From contig QFPK01000012.1 in the NCBI GenBank assembly GCA_003248865.1, positions 35,384 through 99,383 on the forward strand: a DNA stretch of 64,000 bases, read 5' to 3'. The notes beneath the pieces are model-generated. The model made no database searches. It had not been told where the DNA came from and worked only from the letters and a program-made list of their open reading frames with translations. Below, in pieces: positions 17,876-26,002 of the stretch; the stretch's first letter is position 1, and each line of letters opens with the position of its first letter. The position numbers and the translations under genes were made by a program. Source of the DNA: Sphingomonas sp. (GTDB lineage Bacteria > Pseudomonadota > Alphaproteobacteria > Sphingomonadales > Sphingomonadaceae).

Positions 17876-18781
17876 TCAGGCCTCCGCTTCGATCAGCTTC
17901 CTGTCCTTCGAGATGCGCAGCATTTCCTTTTGCAGCTTCTCGAACGCGCGGACTTCGATCTGGCGGACCCGTTCACGGCTGATGTCATACTCCTGGCTCA
18001 GGTCTTCCAGCGTCTGCGGTTCGTCGATCAGGCGGCGCTGGGTCAGGATATGGCGCTCGCGCTCGTTCAGGGTCATCAGCGCCTCGCGCAGCAGGTCGTG
18101 GCGGATGTCCGCCTCCTGCTTGTCTGCGACGGTCACGTCCTGAGTGGGGCCGTCATCCGCCAGCCAGTCCTGCCATTCGCCTTCGCCGTCTTCGCGCAGC
18201 GGGGCGTTCAGGCTGGTGTCCCCGCCCTTCGCCATGCGGCGGTTCATGGAGACGACATCATCCTCGGTGACGCCCAGATCGGTGGCGATCTTCTTCACGT
18301 CGTCGGGGTGGAGATCGCCGTCCTCGATGGCCTCCAGCTTGCTCTTCATTCGCCTGAGGTTGAAGAACAGCTTCTTCTGCGCCGCCGTGGTGCCGATCTT
18401 CACGAGGGACCAGCTGCGCAGGATATATTCCTGGATCGAGGCCTTGATCCACCACATGGCATAGGTGGCGAGGCGGAAGCCGCGCTCGGGCTCGAACTTC
18501 TTCACGCCCTGCATCAGGCCGATATTGCCCTCCGCGATCAGCTCGGACACCGGCAGGCCATAGCCGCGATAGCCCATGGCGATCTTGGCGACGAGGCGCA
18601 GGTGCGAGGTAACGAGGCGGGTGGCGGCGGCCGGGTCCTCATGCTCCTGCCAGCGCTTGGCCAGCATATATTCCTCTTCCGGCTTCAGCAGCGGGAACTT
18701 CCGGATTTCGGAGAGGTAGCGGTTGAGACTGGCGTCTGGCCCCAGCGCGGGAATGGTGGCGGGCAGGTTGCTGTTGGTCAT
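17876..18781 (-). CDS. rpoH: RNA polymerase sigma factor RpoH (sigma-32 type)
   Basis: 301 aa, the full RpoH length. Region 2 contains LRLVAKIAMGYRGYGLPVSELIAEGNIGLMQGVKKFEPERGFRLATYAMWWIKASIQEYI; the RpoH box QKKLFFNLRRMKSKL is present; region 4 has LSQEYDISRERVRQIEVRAFEKL. Directs transcription of heat-shock and protein quality-control genes. GGAGACACAAG precedes the ATG. It lies 25 bp downstream of rluD on the same strand, a common order in alphaproteobacteria, so a promoter may lie within rluD. Whether the genome has a second RpoH cannot be seen. Confidence 0.97.
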   Translation of the reverse strand: MTNSNLPATIPALGPDASLNRYLSEIRKFPLLKPEEEYMLAKRWQEHEDPAAATRLVTSHLRLVAKIAMGYRGYGLPVSELIAEGNIGLMQGVKKFEPERGFRLATYAMWWIKASIQEYILRSWSLVKIGTTAAQKKLFFNLRRMKSKLEAIEDGDLHPDDVKKIATDLGVTEDDVVSMNRRMAKGGDTSLNAPLREDGEGEWQDWLADDGPTQDVTVADKQEADIRHDLLREALMTLNERERHILTQRRLIDEPQTLEDLSQEYDISRERVRQIEVRAFEKLQKEMLRISKDRKLIEAEA

Positions 18782-18806
18782 CTTGTGTCTCCTCGCGCTT
18801 ACCTGT

Positions 18807-19781
18807 TCAGACTTCGCGCAGCGCGATTAGCAATTGCTGAATATCAGCCGGCGCCGGGCTTTCGAAGCTGAGGATTTCTTTGGTGATGGGATGCTGGAAT
18901 TTCAGCTGTGCGGCGTGCAGCGCCTGCCGGTGGAAGCCCAGCCGCTTGCACACATCGGCGAGGCGCCCCTGCCCATAGACCGGGTCGCCCACCAGCGGAT
19001 GGCCGATGTGCGCCATATGCACCCGCACCTGATGGGTGCGGCCGGTTTCCAGCCGGCATTCCACCAACGCCGATTTCTTCAGTGGTTCCAGCAGCTTGTA
19101 ATGGGTGACGGCATGCTTGCCCTTGGGCGCATGCACCACCGCGACCTTCTGCCGGTTCTGGTCCGATCGGGCGAGGTTGGTTTCGATGCGGCCCACCGGC
19201 GGCACCGGCAGGCCCGACACCACCGCCAGATAGCGGCGGCCGATGCTGTGATCGGCGAACTGCGCGGCAAGGCCCGCATGCGCGCGATCCGTTTTCGCCA
19301 CCACCAGCAGGCCCGATGTATCCTTGTCGATGCGGTGCACGATGCCCGGCCGCGCCACCCCGCCGATGCCGGAAAGCCGCCCCGCGCAATGGTGCAGCAG
19401 CGCGTTCACCAGCGTGCCGTCCAGATTGCCGGCGGCGGGGTGCACCACCAGCCCGGCAGGCTTGTCCACCACCAGCAGATGCTCGTCCTCGAAGCGGATA
19501 TCCAGCGGGATGTCCTGCGAGACCGCCTCTGCCGGGCGGGCGGGGGGGATGGCGACCAAAACTGCCTCGCCGCCCTTCATCTTGCGCGTGGGGTCGCGCT
19601 CCTGCTTGCCCTCCACCTGCACGGCACCCGCCGAGACCAGCGCCTTCAGCCGCTCGCGGGAGAGGGTGGGAACGGCCGCCGCCAGCGCGCGGTCCAGCCG
19701 CCAGCCGGCGGCCTCCGCCGGCAGCTCTGCCTGCCGCAGGTCGTCAATCGCTTGTGTGATGCTGTGATCGCCCCCATTCAT
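18807..19781 (-). CDS. rluD: 23S rRNA pseudouridine synthase, RluD/RluA family
   Basis: 324 aa with start MNGGDHSITQAIDDL (19781); the longer frame upstream is antisense to the JAMM gene. N-terminal S4 RNA-binding domain (about 25-80: WRLDRALAAAVPTLSRERLKALVSAGAVQVEG), then the catalytic domain with HRIDKDTSGLLV (catalytic D152) and RLETGRTHQVRVHMAHIGHPLVGDPVYG. Makes pseudouridines in helix 69 of 23S rRNA by family analogy. Starts within a few bases of the divergent JAMM gene, so the two promoters must overlap the opposing coding regions. Confidence 0.94.
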   Translation of the reverse strand: MNGGDHSITQAIDDLRQAELPAEAAGWRLDRALAAAVPTLSRERLKALVSAGAVQVEGKQERDPTRKMKGGEAVLVAIPPARPAEAVSQDIPLDIRFEDEHLLVVDKPAGLVVHPAAGNLDGTLVNALLHHCAGRLSGIGGVARPGIVHRIDKDTSGLLVVAKTDRAHAGLAAQFADHSIGRRYLAVVSGLPVPPVGRIETNLARSDQNRQKVAVVHAPKGKHAVTHYKLLEPLKKSALVECRLETGRTHQVRVHMAHIGHPLVGDPVYGQGRLADVCKRLGFHRQALHAAQLKFQHPITKEILSFESPAPADIQQLLIALREV

Positions 19782-19786
19782 TGGGA

Positions 19787-20212
19787 ATGGACTTGGGAAG
19801 CAATCGCGAAGGTTCAAGCCCGGTCGCGCTGTCAGCGGCGGCGGCGGCCGCAATCCGCGATGCGGTGCGGCAATCCGGCCACATCGAAGCCTGCGGCCTG
19901 CTGCTGGGTGAGCCCGGGCGGATCGCCACCGCCACCGTGGCACGCAACGTGGCGGCCGAACCCACGCACCGCTTCGAAATCGACCCCGCCCATCTGTTCG
20001 ATCAGCACCGGCAGGCCCGCACCGGCCCGCACGCCATCATCGGCTGCTGGCACAGCCACCCCAACGGCCGGGCAGAGCCCAGCAAGACCGACCGCACGGG
20101 CGTCTCGGATGAAAGCTGGCTGTGGCTGATCGCCACCGCCGACGGGCTGACGCTGTGGCGCCCGGTTCATGAAGGGTTCACCCCCGTTGCCATCGCTGCA
20201 ACGGATTTGTAA
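19787..20212 (+). CDS. Mov34/MPN/PAD-1 (JAMM) metallopeptidase family protein
   Basis: 141 aa, a stand-alone JAMM/MPN+ domain. The zinc site is complete: E34 in HIEACGLLLG, then H89-S-H91-P with six residues to S99 and D102 (HSHPNGRAEPSKTD). Bacterial JAMM proteins trim C-terminal residues from ubiquitin-like or sulphur-carrier proteins or hydrolyse isopeptide-like bonds. No ThiS/MoaD-like or E1-like gene is nearby, so the substrate is unknown. Start is ATG 19787 or TTG 19781. Followed by a cold-shock gene after 13 bp. Confidence 0.9.
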   Translation: MDLGSNREGSSPVALSAAAAAAIRDAVRQSGHIEACGLLLGEPGRIATATVARNVAAEPTHRFEIDPAHLFDQHRQARTGPHAIIGCWHSHPNGRAEPSKTDRTGVSDESWLWLIATADGLTLWRPVHEGFTPVAIAATDL

Positions 20213-20225
20213 CGGGTGTGACGCT

Positions 20226-20465
20226 ATGGCGCATGGCTCCATCCTCTGGTTCGACCGCGCGCGCGGCTTCGGATTCATCCGGCCCGATATGGGCCCGAAG
20301 GATGTGTTCCTGCACGCCTCCGCGCTGGTCGAAGGTGAAACCGACCCGCTCTTGCCCGGCACCAAGGTGGAATTCGAACTGCTGCAGGCCGGAGACGGCC
20401 GGCTGACCGCCCAGCATGTGGTGCTGCTGGAGCCGCAAGGGCGACGACGCGCGGCGCGGCGGTAG
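20226..20465 (+). CDS. Small single-domain cold-shock-like protein
   Basis: 79 aa. One cold-shock OB fold: GSILWFDRARGFGFIRPDMGPKDVFLHASAL, with the RGFGFI (RNP1-like) and DVFLH (RNP2) elements, then GTKVEFELLQAGDGRLTAQHVVLL and a basic tail RRRAARR. It is more diverged than CspA-type proteins and shorter than the dual-domain protein at 14802. Likely binds RNA or ssDNA. Start ATG 20226 begins directly at the domain. Downstream of the JAMM gene and followed immediately by intergenic element C. Confidence 0.85.
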   Translation: MAHGSILWFDRARGFGFIRPDMGPKDVFLHASALVEGETDPLLPGTKVEFELLQAGDGRLTAQHVVLLEPQGRRRAARR

Positions 20466-20476
20466 CTGCGGGTGGA

Positions 20477-20705
20477 GGTTTTTGCCTCCGGCGGGCAGGG
20501 AAATGATTTCCCTGCACCCTCGATATTGGCGTTGTGCCCCACGCCAAAGTTGCATGTGGGACAAGGTTTGATTGCCTGCGGCGCTGGAGCCTGCTGGCGC
20601 CGCAGGCAATGAACTCAGCCGTCAGAACAACCTCGACGATCACCCTAATAATGTGGGTGCAGGGGCCACGGGCTCCTGCCGGGTTCCAAGGGCAGAGCCC
20701 TTGGA
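20477..20705 (+). repeat. Multi-hairpin intergenic element, copy C
   Basis: Full copy between the small cold-shock gene and the DnaJ-domain gene (both plus strand). Hairpin 1 at 20495-20515 is identical to copy A. A TTGGCG...CGCCAA pair follows. Central hairpin arms at 20572-20584 and 20597-20609 (13 bp, perfect). Hairpin 3 at 20659-20679 (GCAGGGGCC/GGCTCCTGC, with a G-T wobble). Hairpin 4 at 20685-20705 (TCCAAGGGC AGA GCCCTTGGA). Confidence 0.9.
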
Positions 20706-20823
20706 GTCTTGCACGGCCATCGCCTGACGGTGATGGCGGGGAGAGCCCTCGGCCTTCTTTCCACCGATCTTACACCCTCAACCTATAGTCCCGCGCGCGC
20801 TCCCGCGCTAAGGCTCGGCTGTC

Positions 20824-21540
20824 ATGACGATCTGGGCTCTGCTGATGGGAAGCGCCGTGGGGTTGGCGCTGGGCGGCCCGCTGGGGGCGCTGGCCGGGGC
20901 TGCCGTGGGCGCCGCGGTGGAGCGGGTGCGTGCGGCGCGGGCGCAGAATCCGCGGCGGCGGCAGGTGGCCTTCACCATTGCGGCGATCGCGCTGGCGGCG
21001 AAGATGGCGCAGGCGGATGGCCATGCCTCCGACAAGGAAGCGGAGGCGTTCGAGCGGCTGTTCCATGTGCCGGCCGGAGAGCAGCAGAACATGCGGCGCT
21101 TTTACCGGCTGGCCAGCCAGTCGGCCGATGGGGCGGAGGCCTATGCGAAGCAGGCGGCGGACCTGCTGGGCGCCGGATCGGCGGTGCTGGAGGATCTGCT
21201 GGAGGCGTTGCTGATGATCGCCACGGTGGATGGCGTGCATCCGGCGGAGGTCGAGTTTCTGGAGCGGATGGCGGGGCTGATGGGCTTCACGCCGCGCCAG
21301 TGGGCGGCGATTCAGGCGCGCTATGTGCCGTTGCGTGCGGACGACCCCTGGGCGGTGCTGGGGGTGGCGCCGGGATCGAGCGACGCCGACATCCGCACGG
21401 CCTATCGGCGGCTGGTGCGGGAACATCACCCGGACCGGCACATCGCGGAGGGCACCCCGCCCGAATTCATCCGCGTGGCCGAAGCGCGCATGGCCACCAT
21501 CAACGAAGCCTATGCCCGGCTGATGAAGCAGCCGGCCTGA
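20824..21540 (+). CDS. DjlA-like protein: N-terminal membrane segment, TerB domain, C-terminal J domain
   Basis: 238 aa. A glycine-rich hydrophobic N-terminus (MGSAVGLALGGPLGALAGAAVGAAV) is followed by a TerB-like helical domain (about 45-165: VAFTIAAIALAAKMAQADGHASDKEAEAF, ATVDGVHPAEVEFLERMA) and a C-terminal DnaJ domain (WAVLGVAPGSSDADIRTAYRRLVREHHPDRH, with the HPD motif near residue 201). Same order as DjlA, an inner-membrane co-chaperone of DnaK. Overlap in position with the EamA gene is absent (4 bp gap), so they are probably co-transcribed. Confidence 0.9.
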   Translation: MTIWALLMGSAVGLALGGPLGALAGAAVGAAVERVRAARAQNPRRRQVAFTIAAIALAAKMAQADGHASDKEAEAFERLFHVPAGEQQNMRRFYRLASQSADGAEAYAKQAADLLGAGSAVLEDLLEALLMIATVDGVHPAEVEFLERMAGLMGFTPRQWAAIQARYVPLRADDPWAVLGVAPGSSDADIRTAYRRLVREHHPDRHIAEGTPPEFIRVAEARMATINEAYARLMKQPA

Positions 21541-21544
21541 CCCT

Positions 21545-22411
21545 ATGCGCCCGCACCACATCCTGTTCATCCTGCTGATCGACCTTCTGTGGGCGTTCAA
21601 CATCGTCGCCATCAAGGAATCGGTGCTGGCGATGCCGCCGCTGCTGGCGGTGGCGCTGCGCTATTTCGTGGTGTTCGCGGTGTGCGCCTCTTCCGTGAAG
21701 ATCGTGCCGGGGCGGATGGGGCTGCTGCTGCTGACGGGGCTGGTGACGGGGGCGCTGCAGTTCGGGCTGGGCGGCTACAGCTATCAGGTGACGACGAACC
21801 TCTCCGCGCTGGCCATTGCCGGGCAGCTGGGGGTGCCGCTGTCGCTGTTGCTGGCGATCCTGATCGACGGCGAGCGCATCGCCTGGAAGCGCACGCTGGG
21901 CATCGTGCTGGCGATTGCGGGCGTGGTGCTGCTGGTGTTCGACCCGCGCATCGTGGACGAGCGGCTGGGCATATTGCTGACCTTCGGCGCCTCTCTGTGC
22001 TGGGCGGTGGGCAATCTGATGTTCAAGCGGCTCACGGGCATCCCGGTGTTCAACATCTATGGCTGGCAGGCGCTGGTCTCCATTCCGTTCCTGCTGGCGG
22101 CGAGCTGGTATGCGGAGCCGGGCGGCATCGCCGGGCTGAAGCATGTGCCGCTGCCGGCGTTCGGCTGGATCGTCTATTCGGCGGTGGCGGCCTCGCTGAT
22201 CGGCCATGCCGGGATGAGCTGGCTGGTGCAGCGCTACCCCGTCACGCTGATCACGCCCTTCACCCTGCCGACGCCGCTGCTGGCGGTGGGCTTCGCGACG
22301 CTGGTATACGGCACGCCGGTGACGCCGATGATGTGGCTGGGCGGGGCGTTGACGTTGGTGGGCGTCGCCATCATCACGCTGAGGACTGCGAAGAAGGCGG
22401 AAGAAAGATGA
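21545..22411 (+). CDS. EamA/DMT family transporter
   Basis: 288 aa, about ten hydrophobic helices in two homologous EamA halves (first: ILLIDLLWAFNIVAIKESVLAMPPLLAVALRYFVVFAVC; second: LLTFGASLCWAVGNLMFKRLTG). The family exports amino acids and other metabolites through the inner membrane; substrate unknown. The stop codon overlaps the start of the amidase gene by four bases (ATGA). Confidence 0.92.
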   Translation: MRPHHILFILLIDLLWAFNIVAIKESVLAMPPLLAVALRYFVVFAVCASSVKIVPGRMGLLLLTGLVTGALQFGLGGYSYQVTTNLSALAIAGQLGVPLSLLLAILIDGERIAWKRTLGIVLAIAGVVLLVFDPRIVDERLGILLTFGASLCWAVGNLMFKRLTGIPVFNIYGWQALVSIPFLLAASWYAEPGGIAGLKHVPLPAFGWIVYSAVAASLIGHAGMSWLVQRYPVTLITPFTLPTPLLAVGFATLVYGTPVTPMMWLGGALTLVGVAIITLRTAKKAEER

Positions 22412-23145
22412 GCCTTGCAGACGAAATCGAGTGGCGCCCGTCCCCCAACTACAACGCCCGCGTCGTGCCCGAAGGCCAGCGGCCGATCCGCCACATCATC
22501 CTGCACTACACCGGCATGGAAAGCGGCGAGGCCGCCGTGGACTGGCTGTGCAACCCGGAATCCGGCGTCTCCTCCCACTATCTCGTCCATGAAGACGGCC
22601 GCATCATCCAGATGGTGGAGGAGTTGGACCGCGCCTGGCACGCCGGCGTCAGCCGCTGGCGCGGCCAGTCAGACCTGAACAGCAGCTCCATCGGCATCGA
22701 GATCCAGAACCCGGGCCACGAATGGGGATACCGCCCCTTCCCGGACGTGCAGATGCGGCAGGTGATCCGCCTCGTCGCCACGCTGTGCGTGCGCCACCGC
22801 GTGGACCGCGCCGACGTGACCGGCCACGCCGACATCGCCCCCACCCGCAAGCCCGACCCCGGCGAACTGTTCGACTGGCCCCGCCTGGCCCAGCACCGCA
22901 TCGCACTGGCCCGGCCCGACAGGCTGCTGGCCGACCCGGGCTGGACCGACGCCGCCTTCGGGCTGGCGCTGGAACGCTTCGGCTATGACATCACGGACCC
23001 GAAAGCCGCCACCCGCGCCTTCCAGCAACATTTCCGCCAGACCAACCCGGACGGCATCGTGGACGGCGAGACGCGCGCGGTGCTGTTCACCCTGCAGGTG
23101 CTGGAGGAACAAAGGCTGCAGGCGAAGGGCGAGGACGGGTTTTAG
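22408..23145 (+). CDS. N-acetylmuramoyl-L-alanine amidase (AmiD-like) with peptidoglycan-binding domain
   Basis: 245 aa. Amidase_2 domain with zinc ligands in IRHIILHYTGM and VTGHADIAPTRKPDPGELFDW; also SSHYLVHEDGRIIQMVEE and SSIGIEIQNPGHEWG. A small peptidoglycan-binding domain follows (about 165-235: FGLALERFGYDITDPKAATRAFQQHFRQTNPDGIVDGETRAVLF). Cleaves the MurNAc-L-Ala bond in cell-wall turnover. No signal peptide is visible, so it may act on cytoplasmic anhydro-muropeptides (AmpD-like) or be exported otherwise. Translationally coupled to the EamA gene. Confidence 0.93.
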   Translation: MSLADEIEWRPSPNYNARVVPEGQRPIRHIILHYTGMESGEAAVDWLCNPESGVSSHYLVHEDGRIIQMVEELDRAWHAGVSRWRGQSDLNSSSIGIEIQNPGHEWGYRPFPDVQMRQVIRLVATLCVRHRVDRADVTGHADIAPTRKPDPGELFDWPRLAQHRIALARPDRLLADPGWTDAAFGLALERFGYDITDPKAATRAFQQHFRQTNPDGIVDGETRAVLFTLQVLEEQRLQAKGEDGF

Positions 23146-23154
23146 GGGGAGTGC

Positions 23155-23225
23155 AGTTTTTTGCCTCCGGCGGGCAGGGAAATGATTTCCCTGCCCCCTC
23201 GATTCGGGGTTGGCGCACGCGGAAG
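23155..23225 (+). repeat. Multi-hairpin intergenic element, left half (copy D)
   Basis: T-run, GCCTCCGGCGGGC and hairpin 1 at 23174-23194, followed by CCCCTCGATTCGGGGTTGGCG, exactly as in the 5' third of copies A, C and G. It then breaks off. The missing 3' third is found at 25172-25240, beyond the propeller lipoprotein gene. Confidence 0.85.
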
Positions 23226-23404
23226 CTGTGCTTTGGAATGGGTCCGACGCGGGATGTCGGGGAAATTACAACACCCCCATTACGCTGTCGGCCTATTGCC
23301 AGAATCCTGACAGAATGGCACGAGCCGCGTCGATAGTGATGGGCGCTTTCCTCCAATAGAGGCCTGTTACCGTTCGTTTGTTTTGTGTGTCGATAGGAAT
23401 GTTA

Positions 23405-24985
23405 ATGCGTATTGGTGCTTCGGTCATTGTTATGGCGATGTGTGTGACTGCTTGCTCCGGAGGAGGGGGCTCAAGTCCGACGCCAACACCCACACCCACG
23501 ACAACCATCGCGGCCACGATCAGTCCCGAATCCCAGGCGGCTACGGCGACCGAAAACAATAGCGAAGCCAGTTTTTCTTTCGAAGCCACCCGGACCGGTT
23601 CAGCCCCAGGAGCTGTCGTGGCGGACGTCCAGTATGATTCGAAGATTCTGATGCTGGACGGGCTGATCACCCAGACAGGCAACGTCTACAAAGCGAGCTT
23701 CAAGTCGGCCAAGGGCCTTGGTGGCGGCAAATTTACTGGCAAGGTCACCTTCCGCCTGTGCCAGGAGACTGCCTGTGCCAACGTGTATCCGAACACGACG
23801 CGCGAGTTTTCCTACACACTCGATGTTCCGCTCGACGATTGGGTAACCCAGCAGCGCAACGCATCACACAATGGCTACGTGCACGCGACGCTGAACGCCG
23901 CTTCGTTCAAGAAGGCCTGGGAATGGAACGCCCAATTTACTGAGCGACTGTCAACGGCCGCGACAAAGGCCGACAGCCTTTTCGTGACTCGCCACGATGT
24001 TGATGGAACTGTCGCCGTACACGCACTCTCCACCGCAGACGGCAGCGCTCGCTGGAGCTATTCGTTCGGCCGGATTCACTACGGCGCCAGTTCCCCGGCC
24101 GTCAGTGGCAATCAGGTTTACGTAGCGACGATGGTGACGTCGTCGGGAAACAACAAGATCGAAGTGATCGACAGCGCATCCGGCCGGTATTTGCGGAGCA
24201 TGGAATTCGCGTCGCAATGGTCGAACTTCTCGCCCCCCACTCCCTATGGATCCGATGTCCATTTCGCGTCGGGATATTATGGCGGCGTCGCCTATAACTT
24301 CGTGGCGGAAACCGGAAATCTGCGCTGGACGACCAACGGGGGCGGCTACTCAATCTGGGATGGGATGACGCCGGCTGTCGACGACAAATATGTCTATTTC
24401 TACGGCGGCGAGACGCTGGACGTTTTCGATCGCGCAACCGGTGCGCAAGTGAAGCGCACCACGAATCCGCACTTCGTATGGGGCGGCTACAGCTACTATG
24501 GCGGCCCGATACTGGGAGCGAACGGAAATCTGGTTGTCTATGCGGGATCCGGCACCGGGGGAATTCAGCAGTGGTCACATCCGCTGCTGAGCTTCGCGGC
24601 TGTTCAAGGCACTGTGAACTGGAAGAGCCAGGATGCCTATGTGACGACGCCGGCGCTGGCCAATGGCGTCATCTATGTCGCCCGAAACGGACCACAGCGT
24701 CTGGACGCCCTGAACGAAACGACTGGTGCTGTTCTCTGGTCGTGGAATCCGCCGTCTTCGCTAGAGAAGTTCATTGGAAACCTTGTAGCCACCGACAATA
24801 TGGTCTTCGCCAGCACCGACCAAAAACTCTATGCAATCTCTATCGGCAATGGTGCCCCGGCCATTCTTTGGGAAGCCGACACGCCGGGGTTGATCTCTGT
24901 TTCAAGCGACTTCAAGCTTCTGGTGGCGGTGCGCGGCCCCAACCTTGCCCCGACAAGCAGGCTTGTGGCCTACAGCCTTCGGTAG
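23405..24985 (+). CDS. PQQ-like beta-propeller lipoprotein
   Basis: 526 aa. Lipoprotein signal (ASVIVMAMCVTAC, followed by SGGGGSS and a Thr/Pro linker), an Ig-like N-terminal region with two cysteines (FRLCQETACANVYPNT), then a repeat propeller from about residue 150 (WVTQQRNASHNGYVH, STADGSARWSYSFG, DSASGRYLRSMEF, ETGNLRWTTNGG, DRATGAQVKRT, ETTGAVLWSWNPP), each blade ending in a DxxTGxxxW-type turn. Probably a periplasm- or surface-anchored scaffold. No catalytic residues recognised. Ribosome site AGGA precedes ATG 23405. Base composition is visibly lower in GC and codon use more mixed than in neighbours, and the gene splits an intergenic element, both signs of acquisition. Confidence 0.85.
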   Translation: MRIGASVIVMAMCVTACSGGGGSSPTPTPTPTTTIAATISPESQAATATENNSEASFSFEATRTGSAPGAVVADVQYDSKILMLDGLITQTGNVYKASFKSAKGLGGGKFTGKVTFRLCQETACANVYPNTTREFSYTLDVPLDDWVTQQRNASHNGYVHATLNAASFKKAWEWNAQFTERLSTAATKADSLFVTRHDVDGTVAVHALSTADGSARWSYSFGRIHYGASSPAVSGNQVYVATMVTSSGNNKIEVIDSASGRYLRSMEFASQWSNFSPPTPYGSDVHFASGYYGGVAYNFVAETGNLRWTTNGGGYSIWDGMTPAVDDKYVYFYGGETLDVFDRATGAQVKRTTNPHFVWGGYSYYGGPILGANGNLVVYAGSGTGGIQQWSHPLLSFAAVQGTVNWKSQDAYVTTPALANGVIYVARNGPQRLDALNETTGAVLWSWNPPSSLEKFIGNLVATDNMVFASTDQKLYAISIGNGAPAILWEADTPGLISVSSDFKLLVAVRGPNLAPTSRLVAYSLR

Positions 24986-25171
24986 GTGCGTTGGCGCTTC
25001 GATGTGGCCTCGCCGCAGCGAGTCGATCGAATTCGTCGCTTGGGCCATCTTTTGGGGATGGGCTCCGGGGGCCTTCGACAGCTGAGGCTGAGCGGGTGGA
25101 GAGAGGGGCTCGGCCCGAGCGGGTTGGAGGGGAGAGAGGGCGGACCGGAGAGTGTCGATAGGCGCATCCCA
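24986..25171. other. Intergenic stretch downstream of the lipoprotein gene
   Basis: No gene supported. Around 25072-25097 the bases CCTTCGACAG...TGAGGCTGAGCGGG resemble a palindromic intergenic repeat that is widespread in alphaproteobacteria, and GGGCTCGGCCCGAGCGGG lies close by. It ends at the right half of the split multi-hairpin element. Confidence 0.4.
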
Positions 25172-25240
25172 CTAATTCTGTGGGTGCAGGGAGATTATCT
25201 CCCTGCCGGGGGAGTTTGAGGGGGGCAGGGCCCCCTCAAT
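25172..25240 (+). repeat. Multi-hairpin intergenic element, right half (copy E)
   Basis: Begins with CCCACTAATTCTGTGGGTGCAG, matching the CTAATGTGGGTGCAG of other copies, then hairpin 3 at 25186-25206 (GCAGGGAGAT/ATCTCCCTGC, a compensated variant) and hairpin 4 at 25216-25239 (TTGAGGGGG.../...CCCCCTCAA). The 5' part and central hairpin are absent; the 5' part lies at 23155-23225. Confidence 0.82.
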
Positions 25241-25268
25241 TCATCACGTCTCAACCTGCCTTGAAGCC

Positions 25269-25877
25269 TCAGCGTGTCAGCTTGGCGGCCATGCCCATGA
25301 TGTCGTCGAGCGGGTTTCCGTCTCCGTCAAGGTCGAGCATCGAGGCGAGCCCCCCTAGGCCGCCGGCTGCCGCCAGCTGGCCGCCGCCGAGACCGCCCAG
25401 CACCTGACCCAGCAGGCCGCCGAGGCCGCCCATTGCACCGCCCTCTGCGGGCGCTGCGGCGGAACCGGCGCTGGCGGATTTCGCCATCATGCCGGCGGCT
25501 GCCATGGCGACGATGGGGAGCAGCTTTTTCAGCAGGTCCGCGCTGATGCCGGTGGTGCCGGCGGCTTGCCCGGCCACCGTGCGGCTGACATCGGGAGAGC
25601 CGAAGATCTGCCCCAGCACCTGATTGCCCTGATCGATGGGCGTGGCGTTGGGGGACAGCACGGCATCCAGCAGCCCGCCGCCGCCGAGGCCGCCCAGCAT
25701 GCCGGCCAGCCCGTCCAGGCCGCCTGCGCCGCCGGCCTGCTTCTTGAAGCCGCCCAGCACAGCGGGCAGCAGCGCGGCCGCGCCGGTGGCGACGGTCTGC
25801 TGGTCCACGCCCAGTTCCGTTGCGATCTGTTGCAGGCCGCCCAGGCCGCCCAGTGCGTCGATCAGATTGTTGCTCAT
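25269..25877 (-). CDS. DUF937 (YidB-like) family protein
   Basis: 202 aa from ATG 25877 (MSNNLIDALGGLGGLQQIA). Composed of glycine- and alanine-rich repeats; the DUF937 core is ELGVDQQTVATGAAALLPAVLGGFKKQA and LDAVLSPNATPIDQGNQVLGQIFGSPDVSRTVAGQAA, followed by LLPIVAMAAAGMM and a Gly/Leu-rich C-terminus with LDLDGDGNPLDDIMG, which looks like a calcium-binding-type DxDGDGxxxD loop. Function unknown. Divergent from the metC-type gene. Confidence 0.88.
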   Translation of the reverse strand: MSNNLIDALGGLGGLQQIATELGVDQQTVATGAAALLPAVLGGFKKQAGGAGGLDGLAGMLGGLGGGGLLDAVLSPNATPIDQGNQVLGQIFGSPDVSRTVAGQAAGTTGISADLLKKLLPIVAMAAAGMMAKSASAGSAAAPAEGGAMGGLGGLLGQVLGGLGGGQLAAAGGLGGLASMLDLDGDGNPLDDIMGMAAKLTR

Positions 25878-26002
25878 GGTTTGCCGATTCCCCTGTTGTA
25901 ATGCCGGCCCGCTATTCACGCTGGTGCGGGCTGCCGCAAGGTGGCCCGTGCGTGCAATTGTCAGCTTTCGACCGTAAAGCGGTGAGCGGAAGGAGCGTTC
26001 AG

